64,000 bases of DNA from [Bacteroides] pectinophilus. GTDB lineage: Bacteria > Bacillota > Clostridia > Lachnospirales > Lachnospiraceae. The notes beneath the pieces are model-generated. The model had not been told where the DNA came from. It saw only the letters and a program-made list of their open reading frames with translations, and did no database searches. This document shows positions 56,612-64,000 of this stretch, piece after piece. A program made the translations under genes and the position numbers. The stretch covers positions 821,001 to 885,000 of the forward strand of contig CP102260.1 in NCBI GenBank assembly GCA_025146925.1, given 5' to 3'. Position 1 is the first letter of the stretch, and each line of letters opens with the position of its first letter.

Positions 56612-56929
56612 ATGTACTACGATATTAAAGAAAGCGGAAAGAGATTATCAGAGTTAAGAAAAATGAAGGGATTAACACAACAGCAGGTTGCAGATGAGCT
56701 TGGAATAGATGTAGATACTGTGCGAAAGAACGAACAGGGAAGAAGAGGATTATCCATAGATACCGCCAGCATGTATGCTGAATATTATCATTCAACAATT
56801 GACTATATAACACATGGTAAAGAAAGCAGTAATGATGAAGTTACTGCAATGTTAGCAGAATATCCGGAAGAGGTTAGAAACAAGGCAGCTAAATTATTAA
56901 AGAACATTCTTGATACATTAGCAGAATAA
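56612..56929 (+). CDS. XRE-family regulator
   Basis: A 105-aa HTH_3 protein (SELRKMKGLTQQQVADELGI then TVRKNEQGRRGLSIDTA) with a helical C-terminal tail. ATG 56612 follows GCAAGGAGGAAT. It is part of the regulatory block before the integrase. Confidence 0.87.
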   Translation: MYYDIKESGKRLSELRKMKGLTQQQVADELGIDVDTVRKNEQGRRGLSIDTASMYAEYYHSTIDYITHGKESSNDEVTAMLAEYPEEVRNKAAKLLKNILDTLAE

Positions 56930-56942
56930 AATTAGGACTCAG

Positions 56943-57051
56943 AGTACCAGCGACTGGGCGGATTGAGCCCACGACTGGCAGCTTGTACTAAGGTAAGATA
57001 AACATGTGCTAAGGAACAGCACACCACGAGAGTGGAGGCGCCAATACTCTC
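56943..57051 (+). ncRNA. Structured leader or small RNA candidate
   Basis: Three stem-loops in 110 nt: AGTAC (56943-56947) with GTACT (56985-56989) enclosing TGGGC/GCCCA; TGTGCT (57005-57010) with AGCACA (57018-57023); GAGAGT (57028-57033) with ACTCTC (57046-57051). It lies between the XRE gene and the resolvase-like gene. No family recognised. Confidence 0.4.
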
Positions 57052-57085
57052 CAATACAAATCAGAATGTAAAGGAGATTAATTAG

Positions 57086-57454
57086 ATGAATAAGTATAAC
57101 GGAACATATATGTATGAAGGACTTTTATTTATTAAGTCCATGATGAGCTTTAACAATGTAATGAAGCAGGCTGTAGAAGATCAGGCATATGCATTTAAGG
57201 TTGGAATTGAGTGTAATGATGTTGCTGTGGATGATGGTGTTTCAACATCTGTTGACAGAGAGCAGATGCGTAATCTGATTGAAAAGTTAGAGACTGGGAA
57301 ATACGCTGTGCTGGTTGTAGAAGATATATATGACATTACTCGTAATCCAGAGGATTTGATGGCGATGATGGACAGAATCAACAATCTGGTTGTCACAATT
57401 TTTGATCTTGGCACGATGAGTGCGAGGTATAACAACCATGCAGTTGAGTGTTAG
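57086..57454 (+). CDS. Resolvase-like domain protein without catalytic motif
   Basis: A 122-aa protein whose middle resembles the N-terminal domain of serine recombinases: AVDDGVSTSVDREQMRNLIE, then KYAVLVVEDIYDITRNPEDL. The usual N-terminal YxRxS catalytic segment and the DNA-binding C-terminus are absent. A structural or regulatory role in excision control is possible. ATG 57086 follows AAAGGAGATTAATTAG. Confidence 0.62.
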   Translation: MNKYNGTYMYEGLLFIKSMMSFNNVMKQAVEDQAYAFKVGIECNDVAVDDGVSTSVDREQMRNLIEKLETGKYAVLVVEDIYDITRNPEDLMAMMDRINNLVVTIFDLGTMSARYNNHAVEC

Positions 57455-57605
57455 GACAGTCAGGAAGTATTCCTATATCGTCTATCCTTCAGAAGTTGTG
57501 GTATATGATGACTGTGGCAACGCAGTTGTCAAATGCCCGACTGAACAGGAAGCAAAGGAATATATAAGGAATCTGGAAAGTGAGGCAAAGGATGATGACA
57601 TATGA
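57438..57605 (+). CDS. Small hypothetical protein
   Basis: A 55-aa protein (YSYIVYPSEVVVYDDCGNAV then EAKEYIRNLE) overlapping both neighbours, so translation is likely coupled. ATG 57438 or GTG 57420 could start it. No family recognised. Confidence 0.5.
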   Translation: MQLSVRTVRKYSYIVYPSEVVVYDDCGNAVVKCPTEQEAKEYIRNLESEAKDDDI

Positions 57606-57939
57606 TATTTATGCAGTTGGCGATGCGTTAAGAACTATAAGAAATAAGCTGGGATATACCCAGAATAATATGGCTGAGAGGCTTGATGTCAGTTATATTC
57701 ACTATTCTCAGATAGAGCAGGGAAGACATCGTATGAGTTTGGAACTTATGATGAAAATTGTATCTGAATTTGGCATTGAACCAAATACGTTGCTTGGGAT
57801 TGATAATAGCAAGAAAGAAGATGCGGTTTGTGAAATAGAAAACAGAATAAAAATGTTTAAGCCTAAAGAACAGGAGTACTTAACATCTGCTTGCTTGATT
57901 TTTATAGATGGCTATGAAGCCAGAAAGGAAGTGGTTTAG
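57592..57939 (+). CDS. XRE-family regulator
   Basis: A 115-aa HTH_3 protein (LRTIRNKLGYTQNNMAERLD then SYIHYSQIEQGRHRMSLEL). ATG 57592 or 57595 may be used, with AGGCAAAGG upstream. It overlaps the preceding small gene by 14 bp. Confidence 0.85.
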   Translation: MMTYDIYAVGDALRTIRNKLGYTQNNMAERLDVSYIHYSQIEQGRHRMSLELMMKIVSEFGIEPNTLLGIDNSKKEDAVCEIENRIKMFKPKEQEYLTSACLIFIDGYEARKEVV

Positions 57940-57940
57940 G

Positions 57941-58360
57941 ATGAGAAGAGCAGGAAGAAAGAAAAAGCCACTTGTAGTACAGCCAATTAAATGTGTAGTG
58001 ATGCTTTCTTCTGATGAGGAACATGATTGTATTGTTGCAGAGAAAAAGGAGAATAAGCAGCTTAATAGAATAATGGAGTTTGCGGATAATAATAATCTGA
58101 TTCCAATGAAAATATTTCGGAGAGGAATATTCGGAAGACGATTGAGTGATGAAGTTTTTTATAAGGCAGTAAGGTACATGAGGGCAGGTAAGGCGGATGC
58201 TCTTGTTGTGACAAATCTTGATGCTATATCAGATGGAGTTGCAGATTCATATTTAAAGGTTGGTATAGTCAGAGAGGCAGGATTTAGATTATTCAGTGTT
58301 GATGAAAAAGAACCTAAATTATATTTATATGAACCTCCAAAGCGAGGTGATATACAGTGA
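57941..58360 (+). CDS. Second resolvase-like protein without catalytic motif
   Basis: A 139-aa protein with a basic N-terminus (RRAGRKKKP). The segment ADALVVTNLDAISDGVADSY and the following REAGFRLFSVDE resemble the second half of a serine-recombinase domain; the catalytic serine region is absent. It overlaps the MazF-like gene by 4 bp, so it might act as its partner. That pairing is speculative. Confidence 0.58.
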   Translation: MRRAGRKKKPLVVQPIKCVVMLSSDEEHDCIVAEKKENKQLNRIMEFADNNNLIPMKIFRRGIFGRRLSDEVFYKAVRYMRAGKADALVVTNLDAISDGVADSYLKVGIVREAGFRLFSVDEKEPKLYLYEPPKRGDIQ

Positions 58361-58725
58361 AAATAATGAGAAATACGATTATCTGGGCGGAGTTGAAGAG
58401 TGGAATTAAGCATATACAAGCAGGGCAAAGACCTTGTATTGTTGTAAGTTGTGATAAGGCAAATAGAAACGCACCAGTATATACAGTTATCCCAGGGACA
58501 ACTAATTTGGGGAAAAATCATATTCCGGTCCATTTTGAGATTGATCCTAGAGATATAAAGGGATATCTGAAATGTACAACAATGTTTCTGCCTGAGCAGA
58601 TAATAACAATAGATAAGAGTCAGATAATACAGACTGCTGGAATCATCACGAATACAGAGGCAATAAAGTTGATTGATGAGATGCTGATACGGCAATTACA
58701 GATTGGAGAGTATGATGGAAGATGA
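58357..58725 (+). CDS. mazF: MazF/PemK-like toxin
   Basis: A 122-aa protein with the MazF fold pattern: IIWAELKSGIKHIQAGQRPC, VVSCDKANRNAPVYTVIPGT and a terminal LIDEMLIRQL. MazF toxins cut mRNA at short motifs. A usual MazE antitoxin is not seen; the gene just upstream is resolvase-like. GTG 58357 follows AGCGAGGTGATA. It could stabilise the ICE. Confidence 0.8.
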   Translation: MKIMRNTIIWAELKSGIKHIQAGQRPCIVVSCDKANRNAPVYTVIPGTTNLGKNHIPVHFEIDPRDIKGYLKCTTMFLPEQIITIDKSQIIQTAGIITNTEAIKLIDEMLIRQLQIGEYDGR

Positions 58726-58948
58726 ATTGGAAATGGAATCAGTTACATCAAGTCAAGATATTCCAGTTTGGAAAAGGTATTTACTTACGATACCAGAAGC
58801 ATCTCAATATTATCATATTGGAGAAAAGAGATTAAGACAGATGATTGATATTTATCCAAATGGAGAATTTTATCTGATGGTGGGAAATAAGGTTCTGATT
58901 AAAAAGTTGCAATTTGAGCAGTTTCTTATGGATTCGAGCGTAATTTAA
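58715..58948 (+). CDS. xis: Excisionase (Tn916 Xis-like)
   Basis: A 77-aa protein with KRYLLTIPEASQYYHIGEKR followed by LRQMID and NKVLIKKLQFEQFL, typical of Tn916-type excisionases that bend DNA at the ICE ends and drive excision. ATG 58712 or 58715 can start it. It lies 77 bp upstream of int, the normal order. Confidence 0.88.
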   Translation: MEDELEMESVTSSQDIPVWKRYLLTIPEASQYYHIGEKRLRQMIDIYPNGEFYLMVGNKVLIKKLQFEQFLMDSSVI

Positions 58949-59025
58949 AATATTAGTAGAAAAGGGGGCACAAATGTGGTACAATAACCATGCTAGGGCT
59001 CTCTTTTTTGAAAGGAGACATATAG

Positions 59026-60225
59026 ATGAGTGAAAAAAGACGAGATAATCGTAATAGAATTCTTCACGAAGGAGAGTACCAACGAGCAGATGGAAGATAT
59101 CGTTTCAGATGTGTTGACAGTCATGGAAATGAAATCAACATATATAGTTGGCGTTTAGACCATAATGATCCTATACCGAAGGGAAAAAAGATGGAGCTTT
59201 CTCTTAGAGAAAAGGAAAAACAGATTGAACAGGATATGTTCAACGAACTTGTTCCGAAGGGTGGAGGACTTACTGTATTAGAGTTAGTAGAAAAGTATGT
59301 GGGTCTTAAAATAGGTGTCAGACAGAGTACTTATGCCGGGTATAAGACGGTAATAAATCTGCTGAAAAAAGATGATTTTGGTAAGAAGAGAATTGATAAG
59401 GTTAAATTATCAGATGCGAAAGCATGGCTGATTAAACTTCAGAGAGTGGATAAGAAAGGGTATAGCTCAATTCATACAATACGTGGAGTTCTAAGACCAG
59501 CATTTCAGATGGCAGAAGAGGATGATTTGATTCGTAAGAATCCATTTGGATTTGAACTGGTTAATGTAATTGTGAATGATAGTGTACGAAGAGAGGCAAT
59601 TACTAAGAGGCAGGAGAGAGAATTTCTTCGATTTATAAAAGAGGATTCACATTTCTGCAAGTATTATGATGCAATTTTCATTTTGTTCAATACAGGACTT
59701 CGTATATCAGAGTTTTGTGGACTTACAAAATCAGATTTAGACTTTAAAAACAAGAGAATAAAGGTAAATCACCAATTACAAAGAACAAGCCAGATGCAAT
59801 ATATCATTGAAAAGCCTAAGACGGAAAGTGGTGAGCGATATGTTCCTATGTCGGACGAGGTGATGGCTTGCTTTAAAAGAATCTTGGCTAACCGGGTTAA
59901 TCCAAAGGTGGAACCTATGGTGGATGGCTTGACAGGATTCCTGTTTCTTGATAAGAATGATATGCCTATGGTAGCATTGCATTGGGAAAAGTATTTTCAA
60001 CATATCAGGGAGAAATACAACAGTATATATAAGGTTCAAATGCCTGTTGTTACACCTCATGTATGTAGGCATACGTTTTGTTCCAATATGGCTAAGTCAG
60101 GGATGAATCCTAAAATGTTACAGTACATTATGGGGCATTCAGATATAAGTGTCACAATGAATACTTATACACATGTAAAATTTCAAGATGCACAGGAAGA
60201 CTTCCAGAAGGCAATCAATGCATAG
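59026..60225 (+). CDS. int: Tyrosine integrase (Tn916-type)
   Basis: A 399-aa site-specific recombinase that integrates and excises the ICE. The N-terminal region has the arm-binding domain of the Tn916 type (GEYQRADGRYRFRCVDSHG). The catalytic domain has Arg near 226 (TGLRISE), HxxR near 345-348 (HVCRHTF), His near 371 (MGHSD) and Tyr near 380 (NTYTHV). ATG 59026 follows GAAAGGAGACATATAG. It ends about 230 bp before the chromosomal gene. Confidence 0.95.
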   Translation: MSEKRRDNRNRILHEGEYQRADGRYRFRCVDSHGNEINIYSWRLDHNDPIPKGKKMELSLREKEKQIEQDMFNELVPKGGGLTVLELVEKYVGLKIGVRQSTYAGYKTVINLLKKDDFGKKRIDKVKLSDAKAWLIKLQRVDKKGYSSIHTIRGVLRPAFQMAEEDDLIRKNPFGFELVNVIVNDSVRREAITKRQEREFLRFIKEDSHFCKYYDAIFILFNTGLRISEFCGLTKSDLDFKNKRIKVNHQLQRTSQMQYIIEKPKTESGERYVPMSDEVMACFKRILANRVNPKVEPMVDGLTGFLFLDKNDMPMVALHWEKYFQHIREKYNSIYKVQMPVVTPHVCRHTFCSNMAKSGMNPKMLQYIMGHSDISVTMNTYTHVKFQDAQEDFQKAINA

Positions 60226-60457
60226 TGACGAAAGTAATATGTGGAAGAATGAGAGTTTTGTCAGTAATTATGCGATTTCCCAATTTCTTACCTGTCGTTT
60301 CCCAACGGCAGAAAAGCCTTTGGTACAGATTTGAAATTTACCAAAGAATTTACCAAAATTGCTGACAAAAATATGCCAAGATATGCAAAGATATGCCAAG
60401 ATAAGGTGAAAATAAAGAAAGGTAAAAAGGCTTGAAAAGCCCGAAAATAAAGGAAAT
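60226..60457. other. ICE right end and chromosome junction region
   Basis: 232 bp between int and the phosphatase gene with no open gene. The arm-type repeats at 60335-60400 fit the right end of a Tn916-type element. The exact junction cannot be set without the left end, which is outside the window. Confidence 0.65.
60335..60400. repeat. Arm-type direct repeats near the ICE end
   Basis: AATTTACCAAA occurs at 60335-60345 and 60347-60357 (12-bp period). ATATGCCAAG occurs at 60371-60380 and 60391-60400 with ATATGCAAAG between (10-bp period). Such short direct repeats are arm-type integrase or excisionase binding sites in related elements. Confidence 0.7.
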
Positions 60458-60934
60458 ATGGGAAAAATCAAAATATTATTTGTCTGCCACGGCAACATCT
60501 GCCGCAGCACCATGGCCCAGAGCATCTTCACTTATCTGGTGAAGCAGGCAGGGCTTGAGAATGATTTTGAGATTGAGTCAGCGGCGACAAGCCGTGAGGA
60601 GATTGGGAATCCGCCACATTACGGCACAGCAGCAAGGCTGAGAGAGGCGGGAATTCCGCTGGTGTCACACAGGGCTGTCAGGATGACAGAGGAAGATTAC
60701 GATTACTACGATTATCTGATAGGAATGGACAGTGCTAATATAAAAAATATGCAGCGTATTGCGGGTGGTGACCCGGATGGTAAGCTTCATAAGCTGATGG
60801 AATATGCAGGCAAAGGGGCAGCAAGGGATGTCGCAGATCCGTGGTATACGGGAGATTTTGAGGCAACCTACAGGGATGTTACGGCCGGGTGCAAAGGCCT
60901 GTTAGAATGTCTGAAAAAAGATAATAAAATTTGA
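60458..60934 (+). CDS. Low-molecular-weight protein tyrosine phosphatase
   Basis: A 158-aa phosphatase of the LMW-PTP family. The P-loop CHGNICRSTMAQ (C-x5-R-S) begins near residue 9 and the general acid Asp is in DPWYTGDFEATY near 128. It would remove phosphate from protein Tyr residues. Codon use is more GC-rich than in the cargo, consistent with a chromosomal gene. ATG 60458 follows TAAAGGAAAT. It is the first gene beyond the ICE. Confidence 0.9.
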   Translation: MGKIKILFVCHGNICRSTMAQSIFTYLVKQAGLENDFEIESAATSREEIGNPPHYGTAARLREAGIPLVSHRAVRMTEEDYDYYDYLIGMDSANIKNMQRIAGGDPDGKLHKLMEYAGKGAARDVADPWYTGDFEATYRDVTAGCKGLLECLKKDNKI

Positions 60935-60936
60935 TA

Positions 60937-60967
60937 TTTTCTTAACAAAATAACTTTGTTAAGAAAA
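60937..60967. promoter_or_regulatory. Perfect 13-bp inverted repeat
   Basis: TTTTCTTAACAAA (60937-60949) is the exact reverse complement of TTTGTTAAGAAAA (60955-60967). It lies just after the phosphatase gene and about 50 bp upstream of the promoter at 61014. It may be a terminator or a regulator-binding site. Confidence 0.65.
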
Positions 60968-61013
60968 TAACTTAATTAATTTAAGGAAAATGATAGAAAT
61001 TCTGTAATAACAC

Positions 61014-61042
61014 TTGATAATTTCTCAAAAAGCAAGTACTAT
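61014..61042 (+). promoter_or_regulatory. Sigma-70 promoter for the GltD-like gene
   Basis: TTGATA at 61014-61019, 17-bp spacer, TACTAT at 61037-61042. The ATG at 61084 is about 35 bases after the predicted start, with GAGGAGGAGACAG before it. Confidence 0.65.
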
Positions 61043-61083
61043 TTACATAGACGTGTTATTAGATTTTGAGGAGGAGACAGGTT

Positions 61084-62301
61084 ATGGCAGATCACGTAAT
61101 TAACGAAGCAAAAAGGTGTCTTAACTGCAAGAAGCCAATGTGCAGAACCGGATGTCCGATTAATACACCTATTCCACAGATGATACATGAATTCCTGAAC
61201 GGGGGAATCACAGAAGCAGGTAAGATGGTATTTGAGAACAATCCGCTCTCTATAATATGCTCACTTGTCTGCGACCACGAAGCACAGTGCGAAGGACATT
61301 GCATAAGAGGAATTAAGGAAAGCCCTGTACATATAAGCAGCATAGAGAATTATATTTCAAGCAACTACTTTGACAAGATGGAGATTGTAAGAGATCCGCT
61401 TAAGAACAAGAAGGCAGCAGTAATCGGTTCCGGTCCTGCCGGAATTACAATAGCAACAATACTTGCCAAGAGGGGATATGATGTGACGGTATTTGAATCA
61501 CGTGAGAATATCGGTGGTGTATTAAGATACGGTATACCGGAGTTCAGACTCCCTAAGTCAATCCTTGACAATTATCGCAAGAAGCTTTATAAGCTCGGCG
61601 TAAGATTCCGTCCGAACACAACAATCGGTGGTGCAATAAGTGTTGATGATCTGTTCAGGGATGGTTATCTTGCGGTATTCATCGGAACGGGAGTGTGGAG
61701 GCCTAACTCACTGAATATTAAGGGTGAGAGCCTTGGTAATGTGCATTTTGCAATTGATTACCTTGTTAACCCGGATTCATATGATCTTGGCGAGAAGGTA
61801 GCAATAATCGGAGCAGGCAACTCCGCAATGGACGTTGCACGTACAGCACTCCGTAAGGGGGCAAGAGAGGTTACTGTATATACGCACAGCGAGAAGGTTC
61901 GTGCAAGCGTAAGAGAAGTTGAATATGCACAGATTGACGGTGTTAATTTTGAGTATTGCAAGTCACCTGTAGAGCTTACTGACAAGGGACCTATATTTGC
62001 AGACATCATTATTAATGAAGATGGCGAGAAGATGGTACAGGCGGGAACAGAGAAGCTTTATCCGGCTGATACAACATTTATCGCGGTAAGTCAGGGACCT
62101 AAGGATAAGATTGTGTCTACAACGCAGGGAATTGATGTTAACCAGAGAGGTCTTATCACAGTTGATGAGAATGGTAAGACTACGAGAAATGGTATCTTTG
62201 CAGCAGGCGATGTTGTTAACGGCGCTAAGACGGTTGTTGAGGCTGTTAAGTTCTCTAAGGCAGTTGCTGATGCGATGGACGAGTATATGCAGACACTGTA
62301 A
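61084..62301 (+). CDS. GltD-like NAD(P)-linked flavoprotein
   Basis: A 405-aa protein of the glutamate synthase small-subunit type. The N-terminal cluster-binding Cys motifs CLNCKKPMCRTGCPI and CSLVCDHEAQCEGHC are followed by the FAD site GSGPAGITIATILAKRG near 117 and an NAD(P) site IIGAGNSAMDVARTALRKGA near 245. A final GIFAAGDVVNGAKTVVEAV closes the FAD domain. It passes electrons between NAD(P)H and a partner; no large subunit is adjacent. It belongs to the host chromosome. Confidence 0.9.
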   Translation: MADHVINEAKRCLNCKKPMCRTGCPINTPIPQMIHEFLNGGITEAGKMVFENNPLSIICSLVCDHEAQCEGHCIRGIKESPVHISSIENYISSNYFDKMEIVRDPLKNKKAAVIGSGPAGITIATILAKRGYDVTVFESRENIGGVLRYGIPEFRLPKSILDNYRKKLYKLGVRFRPNTTIGGAISVDDLFRDGYLAVFIGTGVWRPNSLNIKGESLGNVHFAIDYLVNPDSYDLGEKVAIIGAGNSAMDVARTALRKGAREVTVYTHSEKVRASVREVEYAQIDGVNFEYCKSPVELTDKGPIFADIIINEDGEKMVQAGTEKLYPADTTFIAVSQGPKDKIVSTTQGIDVNQRGLITVDENGKTTRNGIFAAGDVVNGAKTVVEAVKFSKAVADAMDEYMQTL

Positions 62302-62347
62302 TTGAAGGATATTTTATTTAATTGAACAGACTGAGTTGAATAAGCTG

Positions 62348-62408
62348 AGCCCCGGCCTGGCAGGTATTAATAATTCCTATGAATAATATCTGTCATTCCG
62401 GGGCTTTT
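62348..62408 (+). terminator. Rho-independent terminator after GltD-like gene
   Basis: AGCCCCGG (62348-62355) pairs with CCGGGGCT (62398-62405), with further pairing inside, followed by TTTT. It can also serve the convergent AraC gene. Confidence 0.82.
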
Positions 62409-62476
62409 AATTAGTTTTGTCAGCTATATACCGGTTTTGCAAATGTATTTCATGACCATGCATGCAGTCCGTCTGC

Positions 62477-63259
62477 CTACAGATTCCTGTATTCCTGTGG
62501 TGTCACTCCATATACACGCTGAAATGCCCTGTAGAATGTACGGCTTGAATTAAAGCCGCTTGCATAGCCGATATCAGTCACGGTCATATGTGTATTCTTG
62601 AGAAGATGCGCGGCATGTTCTGAACGGCATCGGCCGAGATACGCAGGGAATGATTCGTGTATCTTATCAGAAAAAATATGTGAAATGTAGAATTTGTTAA
62701 GACCGAGGTCATGCGCGATTGTGTCAAGCGACATGTCTTCTTTAAAATTATCTGCGATGTACTCGATTAACGTATGGCAGATATCTACAGAATCGCCGGT
62801 CTCCACGGAACTCTGCATCGTAAGCAGCGGCATGATGCATCCGAGGATTATATGCATGTAGCCCTGGGCAATCCGGAAGTCACGTCCGTTGGCGCAGCAG
62901 TCGAGAATGTGGTCAATTGCATAGGTACATTCATGTGGAATTGTATCCTTTGTAAGAACAGGTACTTCAGGCCTTCGGCGTGAAAGTTCATTTATATAGC
63001 CACCGGCAAATTCAGGATTGAATATCATAAGTATTGCCTCGGATTCACCAAGACTTTCAGTGCTGTGTGGCCGGTTTGGAAATGCAACAGACAGATCTCC
63101 GGCATTAAGCACATAGGAATTATCATCGATAGTGACGCGAAGCTGCCCGCTTTTTACGTAGATCATCTCGACCTGCCGGTGAAGATGAAGCGGATATGTG
63201 TTATTTAGTGTGGTTGTTACGCTATATTCTTCTTCACGATTCTGATAAAATGCACTCAT
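62477..63259 (-). CDS. AraC-family regulator
   Basis: A 260-aa regulator. The N-terminal cupin-like sensor (PLHLHRQVEMIYVKSGQLRV) is followed by a C-terminal double HTH (LDTIAHDLGLNKFYISHIFS and DIGYASGFNSSRTFYRAFQR, ending VTPQEYR). The start 63259 has GGAGGACTATAT upstream; a longer reading to 63346 lacks such a site. It is divergent from the GH43 gene and probably controls sugar-polymer use. Confidence 0.9.
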   Translation of the reverse strand: MSAFYQNREEEYSVTTTLNNTYPLHLHRQVEMIYVKSGQLRVTIDDNSYVLNAGDLSVAFPNRPHSTESLGESEAILMIFNPEFAGGYINELSRRRPEVPVLTKDTIPHECTYAIDHILDCCANGRDFRIAQGYMHIILGCIMPLLTMQSSVETGDSVDICHTLIEYIADNFKEDMSLDTIAHDLGLNKFYISHIFSDKIHESFPAYLGRCRSEHAAHLLKNTHMTVTDIGYASGFNSSRTFYRAFQRVYGVTPQEYRNL

Positions 63260-63450
63260 ATATAGTCCTCCGGTCTGTGAGATAATGATACTGACATCAT
63301 TATAATACACAAAATGCATATTAACAATATATGACATAATGAACATTCACGTTGGCATGCAAAAAATGTGTCCGTGTTTTATATTAAAATTAATTTAAAT
63401 GATTCATGAAGGCACTATTTTGAAATCACAGATATAAGGAGAGCAGCATT

Positions 63451-64000
63451 ATGAGTATTGTAAATCAGAATTTTACCATAAGATATAATTTTGACAGTAT
63501 GAAGCCACAGAGTATGTGGAATGCCGATCTTGGTGACAGATATTCTAATCCGGTGCTGTATGCGGATTACTCAGATCCTGATGCCATAAGAGTTGGTGAA
63601 GATTATTTCATGATTGCGTCGAGCTTCTGCAATTCACCGGCACTGCCAATCCTTCATTCAAGGGATATGGTGAACTGGAAGGTTATTAATTATGTGCTTA
63701 AGCATGTTCCTGAAGACAGGTATGATGAACCTGTCCATGGCTGTGGAGTATGGGCACCTGCAATAAGATATCATGAAGGAATCTATTATGCGTGTTTTCC
63801 GATGCCGGATGAAGGCATATATATGAGCACAACAACTGACCCATGGGGTGAATGGTCAGAGCCTGTCAATATAAGACCGGGAGCGGGCTGGATTGACCCA
63901 TGTCCGTTCTGGGATGAGGACGGAAAGGCATACCTTGTTGCAGGAGTTGCAAAGAGCCGTATCGGATATAAAAGCGTGCTGCATATGGTTGAGATGCAGC
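63451..64000 (+). CDS. Glycoside hydrolase family 43, 3'-truncated by window edge
   Basis: The first 183 residues of a GH43-type beta-xylosidase/arabinosidase. The likely general base Asp is in YSDPDAIRVGEDYFMIASS near 41; later WAPAIRYHEGIYY and WIDPCPFWDEDGKAYLVAG are typical of the five-bladed propeller. ATG 63451 follows AAGGAGAGCAGC. It lies beside the AraC regulator, a common arrangement in gut Firmicutes plant-fibre loci. Confidence 0.9.
   Translation, partial: MSIVNQNFTIRYNFDSMKPQSMWNADLGDRYSNPVLYADYSDPDAIRVGEDYFMIASSFCNSPALPILHSRDMVNWKVINYVLKHVPEDRYDEPVHGCGVWAPAIRYHEGIYYACFPMPDEGIYMSTTTDPWGEWSEPVNIRPGAGWIDPCPFWDEDGKAYLVAGVAKSRIGYKSVLHMVEMQ

Overview
The window reads as one AT-rich Firmicutes chromosome segment, most likely Lachnospiraceae (inferred from gene content, Shine-Dalgarno-rich starts and the conjugation family). 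It is dominated by an integrative and conjugative element (ICE) with a Tn1549/CTn-like transfer module and Tn916-type xis/int genes. The ICE right end lies between int (ends 60225) and a chromosomal low-molecular-weight phosphatase gene (60458). The left end is outside the window.

Layout. 1-1101: right-hand part of an IS3-family element. 1121-1291: three GC-rich hairpin repeats and nested inverted repeats, a candidate oriT. 1371-8606: MobC, MOBP relaxase, coiled-coil protein, PcfB-like protein and VirD4 coupling ATPase. 8730-18664: XRE regulator, Maff2 small membrane protein, VirB6-like, PrgI/VirB3-like and VirB4 proteins, a candidate small RNA, a PBECR4-like nuclease, an NlpC/P60 transfer hydrolase and accessory genes. 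18679-26319: a 2546-aa ArdC-like/methylase/SNF2-helicase protein with a complete tnpV-like gene overprinted in another frame. 26333-29190: sortase, tandem SpoVG protein, DUF6674-like protein and a Cys-rich miniprotein. 29400-31000: decayed DUF6674 copy and truncated transposase.

31476-53168 is the most unusual part: a strikingly AT-rich cargo that looks like an undescribed biosynthetic gene cluster. It encodes an extra bacterial-type prolyl-tRNA synthetase, two tandem thymidylate-kinase-like enzymes, two tandem B12-type radical SAM enzymes, a SPASM radical SAM enzyme, a histidine phosphatase fused to an APH-like kinase, a CYTH phosphohydrolase, an acyl-AMP ligase, two acyl carrier proteins each next to a C39/BtrH-like Cys-His-Asp protein, an NTP_transf_5-type nucleotidyltransferase and two ABC exporter subunits. 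A plausible reading is activation of an acyl or amino acid group on carrier proteins, transfer to an acceptor by the BtrH-like enzymes, radical and phosphate tailoring, export by the ABC pair, and self-protection by the spare ProRS. The phosphatase-kinase gene is now split by a complete 1481-bp copy of the IS3-family element with a 4-bp target duplication, so the pathway may be damaged in this strain.

53276-58948: regulatory and maintenance block with an S24-type repressor divergent from a Y-family polymerase operon (polymerase broken by one nonsense codon), LexA-like DNA-binding protein, several XRE regulators, two resolvase-like proteins without the usual catalytic serine motif, a MazF-like toxin and an excisionase. 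59026-60225: tyrosine integrase. 60458-64000: chromosomal flank with a phosphatase, a GltD-like flavoprotein, an AraC regulator and the start of a GH43 glycosidase.
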